NCBI GenBank assembly: GCA_032717465.1
Contig: CM064657.1
Span: forward strand, 22,034,968 to 22,098,967
Reading direction: 5' to 3'
Source: Coenobita brevimanus
Lineage: Eukaryota > Arthropoda > Malacostraca > Decapoda > Coenobitidae
DNA: 64,000 nucleotides
Below are positions 20,625-32,562 of this stretch, one piece after another (the first letter of the stretch is position 1; each line of letters begins with the position of its first letter). Made by a program: the position numbers and the translations under genes. Below the pieces are notes generated by a model that was not told the DNA's origin, did not search any database, and saw only the letters and a program-made list of their open reading frames with translations.

Positions 20625-22373
20625 GTGGCAGGGGCCATCGCTCCTAAGTATCGCCCCCCAGTATACCACAAGATGAAAATAAATAGTGTGAAGGCCAGGT
20701 TACTAGTCGATACGGGAGCAGCCAGGTCCTGCCTTTACAGCCACTATTTCTCCCGCTACAAATCGCGGTTTGGCCCACTCCGCCCTACTACCACTCACCT
20801 TGTGGACACGGGGGATGGCCCCCTGCCCATCCGTGGGGAAACTCAGGCCCTATGGGTCGACACCCACCAGCCAGTGTCCTCCCAACACCCATTCATCATT
20901 TTTTATTCCTCTTGCCGGAGTTATAACGGGTATTTAGGGCTAGACTTACTTCAAAAACTTGGAGCCACGATCGACTGTTGCCACCGACAACTCCTGTTCC
21001 GCCCCTCACCCCGTTCCACCCCAGCCGTTTGCACATGCATGCCGCGGCCCCGGCCGGAGGATTCACTCTCTTCCTCCCCCCAGCGCCCCCCTTCTCCCCC
21101 CCTTTTCATCTCCCTCTCCCCCCCTCCCATGCCTTTCCACCCCACTCCTGCCCCCTCTTTCCCTGCCACCATCTCTGCTGTTGTTAGCATCCCCTCCCAC
21201 CATGAGGCATGGGTGCCCCTTAACAGGCCCTCAGGTCCATCCATTTTGTTCTCCCCCCTCCTCCCCTCCGGACCCCTTTCTGCCTGCCTTGTGTCCCCCA
21301 CCTTCCTCCCTCCCCACCACGCCGCCATCTGCATCGCCAATCTCGCCCCATCCCCTCTCACCCTCCCCAAAGAGCTTATCATCGGAGAGATGGAGGAAGC
21401 CGAGCCCTGTGCCCCATCCTCCTCCCACCACCTCGCCCCTCTACCCCCCATCCCTGACCATCTCTCCAACCAGCAGTCAGACACTTTACGCCGCCTCCTC
21501 CTGGATTTCCAGGATTTGTTTGCAACAGGACCAGCAGATATAGGGCATACTACGTACCTGTCGCACGAAATCCATACGACAGGCCCACCAATACGACAAC
21601 CTTCCCGACGCAAGAACCCCCAACAGAGAGAAGAGGAGGACCGTCAGGTATGCGAAATGGAATCGGCAGGTGTTATCTCCCCCTTAACCAACCTATGGTC
21701 CTCCCCCGTCGTTCTAGTAACAAAGAAAGACGGCACAATGCGGTTTTGCATCGACTACCGCCGTGTGAACGACGTCACAATTAAAGATGCCACCCCCTTC
21801 CCCCGCATTGATGATTCCCTAGACTCCCTCTACGGGGCGTCTTGGTTTTCTACCCTCGACCTAAAGTCTGGATACTGGCAGGTCCCCATCCACCCATACC
21901 ACTGAGGCAAGATGGCCTTTTCCACCAGTAATGGCAAACATTACGAATTTAATGTCCTGCCATTCGGCCTCTGCAACGCCCCTGCCACTTTCTCCAGACT
22001 AATGGAATCTGTCTTGAGCGGCCTCACTTGGGAAATATGTTTAGCCTATCTTGACGACGTCATTGTTTTTAGCCAGACCTGGGCCGACCACTTGCAGCAC
22101 CTCTGTCGAGTTTTCACTAGAATTCACCAGGCAGGCTTCAAGCTACATCCTTCTAAATGTGTCCTGGCCGCTAAAACTGTCTTGTTCATTGGATATACTA
22201 TTTCCCAAGTAGGAATTTCCCCAGATCCCAATAAGCTTCATGCCATAGCGGACATACCAACTCCGCAGGATGTCCACGGCGTCCGTGCCTTCCTGGGACT
22301 CACGTCATATTACCATCGCTTCGTGAAGGGATTCGTGCAGATCGCTAAGCCGCTTCACGACTTGACACGATAA
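20625..22373 (+). pseudogene. pol: Pol protease and reverse transcriptase, unit 3
   Basis: This has an open 426-codon protease-linker-RT frame to the TGA at 21903-21905, then RT continues in the same frame (21912-22373) to the TAA. Motifs: [45 protein letters not shown]. This copy has only the two shared stops and no private frameshift in RT. Confidence 0.92.
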
Positions 22374-22940
22374 GGGGAACCTTTCCTCTGGACCGAGGAT
22401 CGGCTAGCTGCTTTTCATCAACTAAAAGACAAGCTTGTCTCGGCCCCCATCGTAGCCTTCCCCGACTATGCCCTCCCTTTTCACCTCTACATGGATGTAT
22501 CCCTTACCGCAATAGGTGCCGTCCTAGCCCAGATACAGGCCGGCCGGGAGCACATCATCGCCTGTGCCAGCCGCACTCTGAACCCAGCCGAAAAAAATTA
22601 TGCCGCCACCAAGCGAGAATGCCTCGGCATAATCTGGGCCCTCCAATATTTAAGGGCTTATCTTTCCGGGACCCAAGTCACGATAATCATCTACCACCAA
22701 TCACTCCAGTGGCTGCGCCAATCAGACTCCCATAACGGCCAACTCGTCCGGTGGCGTGACACCCTAGAGGAGTTTCAGTACGAGATTTCATACAGACCCG
22801 GAAAGCTCCACACCAATGCAGATGCCCTCTCCCACCTTCCCATCCACGCAGTACAACCGGACCCCGACCTACTACAACTCTGGCACCACAGGGAACGGCC
22901 TCCCTGGATCCCTGCTCACCTATTCCCCAAGCTGTGCTGA
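22374..22940 (+). pseudogene. pol: RNase H domain, unit 3
   Basis: YMDVS replaces YTDVS, keeping the catalytic Asp. KRECLGIIWAL and NADALSHL are present. A private TGA at 22938-22940 cuts the frame before the integrase finger. Confidence 0.88.
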
Positions 22941-22959
22941 CAGGGCGACCACCTTCTGC

Positions 22960-24036
22960 CCCGTCCGGGCACATCCTCTTGACCCCTGATGCGGCACGTG
23001 ACACCCTACGCTACCTACACGCTCACAACGGCATCCACTTGGGCACCAAAAAATTACTACAGGTGTTCAATGATATTTACTGGGCCCCGAACCCCTCCAC
23101 CCTCGCCAAGGAAATTATCTAGACTTGCCGCGCCTGCGTGCTTGGGAAAGATATCATCCGGACCGCCGGGCCATCTGGCCATATCACCGCCCACAAGCCC
23201 TGGCAACTCCTGGCGATCGACGTAGTAGTCCCTCTTCCCCCTAAATCTGGATATAAATATGTGATCACTTTTGTAGACACGTACTCCAAATTCGTAGTAG
23301 CCTGCACAGCTAAGGAACATCATGCCATCGCTGTCGCCGATGCCCTACTCTGACACGTGTTCCCTTACTTTGGCATTCCCCAAGCCATCCATTCCAATAA
23401 TGCCCCCGAGTTCTCCGGAAAAGTCTGGGACGAACTGGCCAGAATTTCGGGTACAAGATCTCCCACTCCTCACCATACTGGCCCCAAGGGAATGCGGTAT
23501 GTGAACGTAGCCATCGTACCCTTACCAATCAGCTACGCACCAGAAGCGAGGCTACAAAAGACGACGATTGGCCGGCACGTGTAAAAATTGTCCAGTGGGG
23601 CATGAATTCGTGCCCCCGAGAAGACGGGGTTTCCCCCCACGAAAGAATCTTTGGCGAAACCCCCCTCCTACTACTCCTACGCCATCACCTGCAACCGCCC
23701 GCTTCCGCTCCCACCACAGACCTGCTACACCTGCTAAAAGGGCGGATATACCACCTACAAAAGAGTTTAGACCTTGAACCCAACACAGCCACCAACCCTT
23801 TCAACCCAGGCGACACAGTCGTCGTCGCCCAACTTCCCACTCCCCACAAGCTCGACCCCCGTTTCACGGGGCCCCACACCATCACCAAAGTCCCCAACCC
23901 ATACCAAGTGGTCGTAAACTACCACGGCACTCCCCGTACATCTACAACCGGCACGTGCGGCCTTTCCGCACGTCCACCTTCCCAGCTCCAGCCCGACACC
24001 CCCAGCCCCCTTCGGCTCCTGCACCACCCTCTATAG
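22960..24036 (+). pseudogene. pol: Integrase, unit 3
   Basis: The HHCC region contains a private TAG near 23120 just before CRAC. The core reads DVVVPLP, with a Val in place of the Gly found in the other units. The shared TGA (23351-23353), the Asn in SNNAPEF and the shared one-base loss are all present. The C-terminal domain is open at 23602-24036. Confidence 0.9.
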
Positions 24037-24042
24037 TCACAT

Positions 24043-24995
24043 ATGAGTGCTATGTTTCCTCTTCACCCTCCCACTCCGTCCCCCCTACTATCTCCACCTC
24101 CCAGACCGCCACCACCCCCAGCACCTCACCTGACGCCACCCCCACCACCCCTCCCTCACCCTCACCCCTTCCTTCCATGGCCTCCCCCTCAACGCCCACT
24201 CCCACATCTTCCGCCCATGCCACCACACCCTCACCACAACCCACTACCACTCCCCCTCCCCCACCCACCATCCGTACACCCACTCCGCCCACACCGCGCC
24301 TCAACGTGCACAACATGCAAAACAACCCACCCAACCCAGCCGCCCACTCCCACATCTTTCGCCCACACCACCACACCCTCACCACAACCCACTACCACCC
24401 CTCTCCCCCCATCCACCATCCGTACACCCACTCCACCAACACTGCGCCCCACCGCACCCGCAACACACAAAACAACCCGCCCATCCCAGATGCCCAATTC
24501 TCCCCCCACCCCGACCCTCAAGACCACCACCACCCGCTCGAGCCGCCTCTCATGCCCGCCCGCCCTATACTCACACACCCCTACACCACCCACCTCTCCA
24601 CGACTTCACACCGTCAAGCTACATCAGGCCCAAATCCCCTCTACCTGTACTCCCCAGAGACTCAATGCCGCATTACCACGACACAAAACCCGGCCCTCAC
24701 CCGCAGTATCCAGCATTCAGCCCCCAACCACACCGACAGCCACACCAAGCAACATGAGAGTGAAGCGGGTCGTATGGGCACCTGCCCTTGGCAGGAACCA
24801 CCGACTCTGAGGGCCACACCACCTGCTAAACCTCCTCCAGTCTACCACCGCCACCTCCACACTCTTCCTCACTTACGACCCAGCACAAGAAGAGAACTCA
24901 TACACTATTGCCTGGCAAACTATGCTGCAACACCTCAAGCCCGTCTACACCACCTCCAAGACACAAGCGTTCCACTTCCAGCCACGGAGACGTGA
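24043..24995 (+). other. Proline-rich region 3' of pol, unit 3, with disrupted ORF3 start
   Basis: The Pro/Thr/His-rich DNA is as before; frames 23955-24995 and 24043-24810 are both open. The ORF3 start (ATG at about 24754) is followed by a TGA at 24808-24810, so ORF3 is cut here, although the rest of its frame stays open at 24922-25929. Confidence 0.45.
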
Positions 24996-25013
24996 GTTTT
25001 TACAGGGGGAGAG

Positions 25014-27389
25014 TGGTAAAATGAGTAGCTTGAAAAACAGTGCCCCCAAAGAATACCATAGTATCCCCGACGACAGGGCAAGCCAAGAACAGCGTAGTGT
25101 GCCCACAAATATGCCGACACCCCCACACGGACCCCACGGGCTAGCAGCCACCAGCCACCATCACTCCGGGCAACAGCGACGCATGTCAGCCCGTGCCGTG
25201 TGCCCCTGGGACATGCAGCCACCACGCCGCCGCCACCGTAGGAGAAGGACACTACCTTCGTGTAGTGGAATTGCTGAGCTAGCTAAGGGTGGAGTTAGAA
25301 AACAAACTCCAGACGACGCCCCTCTGGTAGAGACGATCTATGGTCGCTCCCAAAGTGTTTCAGTAGAGACGATCTATGGTCACTCCCAAGGTGTTCACGT
25401 AGAGACGATCAATGGTCGCTCCCAAGGTGTTCACGTAGAGACGATCAATGTTCGCTCCCAAGGTGTTCAGGAAGAGACAATCTATGGTCGCACCCAAGGT
25501 GTTCCGGTAGAGACGATCTATGGTCGCTCCCAAAGTGTTTCAGTAGAGACGATCTATGGTCGCTCCCAAGGTGTTCACGTAGAGACGATCAATGGTCGCT
25601 CCCAAGGTGTTCACATAGAGACAATCAGTAGTCGCTCCCAAGGTGTTCAGGTAGAGACAATCTATGGTCGCTCCCAAGGTGTTCCGGTAGAGACGATCTA
25701 TGGTCACTCCCAAGGTGCTCCGGTAGAGACGATCAATGGTCGCTCCCAAGGTGTTCCGGTAGAGACGATCTATGGTCGCTCCCAAGGTGCTCCGGTGGAG
25801 ACGATCTATGGTCGCTCCCAAGGTGCTTCAGTAGAGACGATCTATGGTCGCTGCCGTCCTCGTGAGACGATCTATGGTCGCTCCGAGTGTCGTGGTAGAG
25901 ACGACCTATTGTCACTCCCTCCCTCGTGAGACGATCTACGGTCGCTCCGAGGGCGTGCAGAGTAGAGAGACATCCCCACGACAGGAGATTGAAGCCCAGG
26001 CTTCCTGTCCCAGAGTGACCCAGACAGGCCTCCCAGCCTCCCCTGGTCTCTGTTCCCTACGCCTGGCTCTAGAGCAGACGAACCTGACGGACCCCAGTGG
26101 AAGTCGCTGCCGCAGTCCTCCCCTGTCGGCGCCCCTAGACGCTTGAGACTGCAGCCTACAGTCTCTCTGATTTCTCCCCAAGACACCCGGGCGTGATCTC
26201 TCTACGCCCCCACGACGCCGGGACCTGTCACAGAGGTTCCTGGAGTTATTTAGCCATAGTCCCGAGGGCCACACGCCGCAGCCAAGTCCGGAAGCCACGA
26301 GGAGTCCAGGACATGAGAGGACGCCCTTGCGATTCGTCCTGTGCCCTCTCGGCACGCCCCGCATTGACGGTACCCCTAGCCCAGCAGGATCATCGATGAC
26401 ATGTTCCTTTCTATCCCCCTGATGAATACGTGTGATATTGTAATATGAGTGATTTAGGTTAAGTGTGATTCTCCCCTAGTGTAAGTATTGTGCAGTGATT
26501 TCATATAGTGAATATCAAGGTAAATCAGATCACAGCGAGAAGTTAAAGGACGAGAATGTGGAACAAGATCTGATTGACTATACATGTGAGTGACATCCCT
26601 GTTATATAATTAATAAGCCTGTGCCTATAAAGACATACCCCCATTACTGTGAAGGAATATTGTGAAAGGAAGTATTAATAGTATTCTATCTTTCCCCTAC
26701 GCTGTGGAACAAGATCTGATTGACTATACGTGTGAGTGACATCTCTGTTATATAATTAATAAGCCTGTGCCTATAAAGACATATCCCCATTACTGTGAAG
26801 GAATATTGTGAAAGGAAGTATTAATAGTATTCTCTCCTTCTCCCACGCTACCCATAAAATCTTGTTTACCGCTCCCTCTCACTCCCACATCTCAAGTAAG
26901 TTTAAATCAAGGATAAGATCAATTACCAAAGTATTTTGGCTAGTGGAAACCATATAAATTTCACGGCTAATATCTGCCGGCTTCCAGTATTACCATAACT
27001 TTCTCCTAGCCGTCACAAGTCACTCCCCGCACCTCCCCTATCTCCTCCTAGTGAGTCTCAACCCCGTCCCCGCGCCCCTGCGCGTGCGTCTATATGTACT
27101 GCACTCATGATACACTAGGATTGTTTGTATTGTCATTAGTATCAGAGAAGCAAGTATCCTGCGAGATACACATATCCTAGATAAGGTTTTATATTGCTAT
27201 ATATTGTGTTGTAATATCTGCTGACTTGTCCTGTGTCTGACTGTGGTAATATACGTGTAAAGGTTTTTGCCTAGAGTTTTTGTGTCCTGCCTCTCTTTAC
27301 TGCACTACCTCCAGTCTCGAAAGAGGACCCCGCTCCACGTTAGGTGAAATAGTAACGAGAAGTCGAGCCTAAATTCACCTAGCATTACA
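25014..27389 (+). repeat. LTR 4
   Basis: This is 2376 bp. It begins TGGTAAAATG, where LTRs 1 to 3 have CGG, consistent with a standard TG start. It contains the 146-bp duplication (26559-26850 region) and ends ATTACA before the primer-binding site at 27391. Confidence 0.7.
25327..25960 (+). repeat. 36-bp minisatellite in LTR 4 (14 clear units)
   Basis: This has 14 clear units in an order that differs from LTRs 1 to 3, including a second block starting with the unit VETIYGRSQSVS. It reads as a 335-codon open frame at 24922-25929. Confidence 0.95.
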
Positions 27390-27454
27390 CTGGTGGCCAG
27401 CGGTGGTTCTAGACCCGGGCGTAGAAGAGAGGTAATCAGGAAATATTTGGCAAA

Positions 27455-28186
27455 ATGGCAACTAAACCGCACGTTCAGTTACCCAAGTTTGACCCCGACC
27501 AGTATGATATTCACACATATCTGGCAATAATTAAACCCTTACTGGATATTGGCTTTGAAAATGACCAATAAAAAATTGCAGTCACACTACCACTATTGGG
27601 TAAAGCGGCGGCGAACATAGCGCCGAAAATCGTCCCAGAACTCACCTGGCAGAACTTTACCAAGTTCACTGTACAAGCCATCACCCCATCATTAGGGAAA
27701 GTAGTGGCTCTATCCAAATTGGATAGTTTTGCATTCGACGGGGATTTAGATAATACCCTGTTAAAGGCAAGACGCCTGGTTACTGCTGCCTACCCGGAGG
27801 CAGATGAGGAAACCCGGGATCAGCATACTTTTAATACTCTGCTCCGAGTACTCCCAAGTGTTGTGAAGCAACACTTTACTATCCATGACCCAACAGGAGA
27901 CATGGATAGAGATATACAGCTGATACGGCGCCTCCTGACCGCCTGCCCTTCTCCACAACAAATTAACGTTGTTAAGAAATTCCCCACCCGACCCCCGGTT
28001 CCCTCAGCCACTATGTGTCCACCTCTGCCTCACACCAGCCCAACCCCGACGCCTAGCCCGCTCAGGGCACACCCCTCCCGTCGGCGCCCCGCCCCGCGAG
28101 AAAACCTGAACCTAGTTCTATCAACCCGTGGGAGTTCACAGTCTGCAACTCCAGCTGCCCCCTTCATGACATACGGGACCAGCTGA
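27455..28186 (+). pseudogene. gag: Gag-like capsid protein, unit 4, with early stop
   Basis: This aligns to the other gag copies over its full length, but a CAA has become TAA at 27569-27571 (about codon 39). The remainder is open from about 27596. The second-frame extension ends at a TAG, 28342-28344. Confidence 0.85.
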
Positions 28187-28367
28187 AAGTTGCTCGCCGC
28201 AGGATCACAACCCCGGGTTCGCGTAAAGTGTCCGCCTTAGAAGGCAAGGCCCCAGGGGACGAGCTGACGCCCGTGGACGAACCCCCTCCAGGAGAACTAG
28301 AGCAGGAACAGGAGAACGAGAGCCCTAGTCAGCTGGATTTTTAGGCCCGCCCCCTCACCAACCCACG

Positions 28368-28975
28368 GTGGCGGGGGCCATCACCCCTAAGTATCGCCCC
28401 CCAGTATACCACAAGATGAAAATAAATAGCGTGAAGGCCAGGCTACTAGTCGATACGGGAGCAGCCAGGTCCTGCCTTTACAGCCACTATTTCTCCCGCT
28501 ACAAATCGCGGTTTGGCCCACTCCGCCCTACTACCACTCACCTTGTGGATGCGGGGGATGGCCCCCTGCCCATCCGTGGGGAAACTCAGGCCCTACGGGT
28601 CGACACCCACCAGCCAGTGTCCTCCCAACACCCATTCATCATTTTTTATTCCTCCTGCCGGAGTTATGACGGGTATTTAGGGCTAGACTTACTTCAAAAA
28701 CTTGGAGCCGTGATCGACTGTTGCCACCGAGAACTCCAGTTCTGCCCCCCACCCCGTTCCACCCCAACCGTTTGCACATGCACGCCGCGGCCCTGGCCGG
28801 AGGATTCACCCTCTTCCTCCCCCCAGCGCCCCCCTTCTTCCCCCCTTCTTCACCTCCCTCTCCCCCCCTCCCATGCCTTTCCACCCCTCTCCTGCCCCCT
28901 CTTTCCCTGCCACCATCTCTGCCGCAGTTACCATTCCCTCCCACCATGAGGCATGGGTGCCCCTTAACAGGCCCT
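28368..28975 (+). pseudogene. pol: Pol protease and linker, unit 4
   Basis: Protease motifs [12 protein letters not shown] and YLGLDLL are intact. The C-rich linker carries small length changes that move the frame (ORF end at 28949), and the linker then continues in another frame from about 28990. Confidence 0.88.
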
Positions 28976-28989
28976 GAGGTCCATCCATT

Positions 28990-29963
28990 TTGTTCTCCCC
29001 CCTCCTCCCCTCCGGACCCCTTTCTGCCTGCCTTGTGTCCCCAACCTTCCTCCCTCCCCACCACACCACCATCCGCATCGCCAATCTCGCCCCATCCCCT
29101 TTCACCCTCCCCCAAGGGCTTATCATCGGAGAGATGGAGGAAGCCAAGCCCTGTGCCCCATCCTCCTCCCACCACCCCACCCCTCTACCCCCCATCCCTG
29201 ACCATCTCTTGAACCAGGAGTCAGACACTTTACGCCGCCTCCTCCTGGATTTCCAGGATTTGTTTGCGACAGGACCAGCAGATATAGGGCATACTACATA
29301 CCTGTTGCACGAAATCCATACGACAGGCCCACCTATACGACAACCTTCCCAACGCAAGAACCCCCGACAGAGAGAAGAGGAGGACCGCCAGGTGTGCGAA
29401 ATGGAATCAGCTGGCAGGTCCCCGTCCACCCGGACCACCGAGGCAAGACGGCCTTTTCCACCAGTAATGGCAAACATTACGAATTTAATGTCCTGCCATT
29501 CGGCCTCTGCAATGCCCCTGCCACTTTCTCCAGACTAATGGAATCTGTCTTGAGCGGCCTCACTTGGGAAATATGTTTAGCCTATCTTGACGACGTCATT
29601 GTTTTTAGCCAGACCTGGGCCGACCACTTGCAGTACCTCCGTCGAGTTTTCACCAGAATTCACCAGGCAGGCTTCAAGCTACATCCTTCTAAATGTATCC
29701 TGGCCGCTAAAACTGTCTTGTTCATAGGACATACTATTTCCCAAGTAGGAATTTCCCCAGATACCAACAAGCTTCATGCCATAGTGGACATACCACCTCC
29801 GCAGGATGTCCACGGCTTCCGTGCCTTCCTGGGACTCACGTCCTACTACCGTCGCTTCGTGAAGGGATTCGCGCAGATCGCTAAGCCGCTTCACGACTTG
29901 ACACGAAAAGGGGAACCTTTCCTCTGGACCGAGGATCGGCGAGCTGTTTTTCAACAGCTATAA
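28990..29963 (+). pseudogene. pol: Reverse transcriptase, unit 4, with 212-bp internal deletion
   Basis: Compared with unit 3, bases between GAATCAGCTGG and the GGCAGGTCC before the VPVHP motif are missing, about 212 bp. This removes the [10 protein letters not shown] and WFSTLDL motifs and shifts the frame. After the deletion RT is open at 29394-29963 with FGLCNAPATF and YLDDVIVFS. This copy keeps CGA where units 1 to 3 have TGA, and AAA where they have TAA, but ends at its own TAA (29961-29963). Confidence 0.92.
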
Positions 29964-30480
29964 GACAAGCTTATCTCGGCCCCCATCGTGGCCTTCCCCG
30001 ACTATGCCCTCCCTTTTCACCTCTACACGGATGTATCCCTTACCGCAATAGGCGCCGTCCTAGCCCAGATACAGGCCGGCCGGGAGCACATCATCGCCTG
30101 TGCCAGCCGCACTCTGAACCCAGCCGAAAAAAATTATGCCGCCACCAAGCGAGAATGCCTCGGCATAATCTGATCCCTCCAATATTTTAGGGCTTATCTT
30201 TCCGGGACCCAAGTCACGATAATCACCGACCACCAATCACTCCAGTGGCTGCGCCAATCAGACTCCCATAACGGCCAACTCGTCCGGTGGCGTGACACCC
30301 TAGAGGAGTTTCAGTACGAGATTTCATACAGACCCGGAAAGCTCCACACCAATGCAGATGCCCTCTCCCACCTTCCCATCCACGCAGTACAACCGGACCC
30401 CGACCTACTACAACTCTGGCACCACAGGGAACGGCCCCCCTGGATCCCTTCTCACCTATTCACCAAGCTGTGCCGACAGG
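29964..30480 (+). pseudogene. pol: RNase H domain, unit 4
   Basis: YTDVS, KRECLGII and NADALSHL are all present. A private TGA replaces a Trp codon at 30171-30173. The rest of the domain is open. Confidence 0.88.
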
Positions 30481-32266
30481 GCGACCAACTTCTAACCCCA
30501 TCTGGGCACATCCTCTTGACCCCTAATGCGGCACGTGACACCCTATGCCACCTACACGCTCACAACGGCATCAACTTGGGCACCAAAAAATTACTACAGG
30601 TGTTCAATGATATTTACTGTGCCCCGAATCCCTCCACCCTCGCCAAGGAAATTATCCAGACTTGCCGCGTCTGCATGCTTGGGAAAGATATCATCCGGAC
30701 CGCCGGGCCATCTGGCCATATCACCGCCCACAAGCCCTAGCAACTCCTGGCGATCGACGTAGTAGGCCCTCTTCCCCCTAAATCTGGATATAAATATGTG
30801 ATCACTTTTGTAGACACGTACTCCAAATTCGTAGTAGCCTGCCCAGCTAAGGAACATCATGCCATCGCTGTCGCCGATGCCCTACTCTGACACGTGTTCC
30901 CTTACTTTGGCATTCCCCAAGCCATCCATTCCAATAATGCCCCCGAGTTCTCCGGAAAAGTCTGGGAAGAACTGGCCAGAATTTCGGGTACAAGATCTCC
31001 CACTCCTCACCATACTGGCCCCAAGGGAACGCAGTATGTGAAAGTATCCATCGTACCCTTATCAATCAGCTACGCACCAGAATCGAGGCTACAAAAGACG
31101 ACAATTGGCCGGCACATGTAAAAATTGTCCAGTGGGGCATGAATTCGTGTCCCCGAGAAGACGGGGTTTCCCCCCACGAAAGAATCTTTGGCGAAACCCC
31201 CCTCCTACTACCTCTACGCCGTCACCTGCAACCGCCCACTTCCGCTCCCACCACAGACCTGCTACACCTGCTAAAAGGGCGGATATACCACCTACAAAAG
31301 AGTTTAGACCTTGAACCCGACACAGCCACCAACCCTTTCAACTCAGGCGACACAGTCGTCGTCGCCCAACTTCCCACTCCCCCCAAGCTCGCCCCCCATT
31401 TCAAGGGGCCCCACACCATCACCAAAGTCCCCAACCCATACCAAGTGGTCGTAGACTACCACGGCACTCCCCGTACACTCTACAACCGGCACGTGCGGCC
31501 TTTCCGCACGTCCACCTTCCCAGCTCTGGCCCGACACCCCCAGCCCCCCTCAACTCCCGCACCACCCTCTACAGTCACATATGAGTGCTATGTTTCCTCC
31601 TCACCCTCCCACTACGTCCCCCCTACCATCTCCACCTCCCAGACCGCCACCACCCCCAGCACCTCACCTGATGCCTCCCCCGCCACCCCTCCCTCACCCT
31701 CACCCCTTCCTTCCATGGCCTCCCCCTCAACGCCCACTCCCACATCTACCGCCCATGCCACCAGACCCTCACCACAACGCACTACCACTCCCCCTCCCCC
31801 ACCCACCATCCGTACACCCACTCCGCCCACACTGCGCCCACAACATGCAAAACAACCCGACCATCCCAGCCGCCCACTCCCACATCTTTCGCCCACACCA
31901 CCACACCCTCACCACAACCCACTACCACCCCCCTCCCCCCATCCACCATCCGTACACCCACTCCACCAACACTGCACCCCACCGCACCCGCAACACACAA
32001 AACAACCCGCCCATCCCAGACGCCCACATCTCCCTCCACCCCGACCCTCAAGACCACCACCACCCGCTCGGGCCGCCTCTCACGCCTGCCCGCCCTATAC
32101 TCACACACCCCTACACCACCCACCTCTCCACGACTTCACACCATCAAGCTACATCAGGCCCAAATCCCCTCTACCTTTACTCCCCAGAGACTCAACGCCG
32201 CATTACCACGACACAAAATCCGGCCCTTACCCGCAGTATCCAGCATTCAGCCCCCAACCACACTGA
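30481..32266 (+). pseudogene. pol: Integrase with in-frame proline-rich tail, unit 4
   Basis: The HHCC finger reads CRVCMLGK. A private TAG interrupts at about 30738, just before the first catalytic Asp. The shared TGA (near 30888), the Asn in SNNAPEF and the one-base loss follow. From 31139 to 32266 the C-terminal domain is open and, unlike in other units, continues through a YNRHVRPFR motif into about 250 Pro/Thr/His-rich residues. That shows the low-complexity region was once the C-terminal tail of Pol. Confidence 0.88.
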
Positions 32267-32283
32267 CAGCCACACCAAGCAAC

Positions 32284-32562
32284 ATGAGAGTGAAGCGGGC
32301 CGTATGGGCACCTACCCTTGGCAGGAACCACCGACTCTGCGGGCCACACCACCTGCTAAACCTCCTCCTGCCTACCACCGCCACCTCCACACTCTTCCTC
32401 ACTTACGACCCAGCACAAGAAGAGAACTCCTACACTGTCGCCTGGCAAACTATGCTGCAACACCTCAAGCCCGTCTACACCACCTCCAACACACAAGCGT
32501 TCCACCTCCAGCCACGGGGACGTGACTTTTTACAGAGGAAAGTGGTAAAATGCGTAGCTTGA
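32284..32562 (+). pseudogene. ORF3, unit 4 (short form)
   Basis: The first 85 or so residues match ORF3 of the other units with mostly conservative changes, then the frame stops at 32562 just inside LTR 5. The repeat part is open separately at 32627-33133. Function is unknown. Confidence 0.35.
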
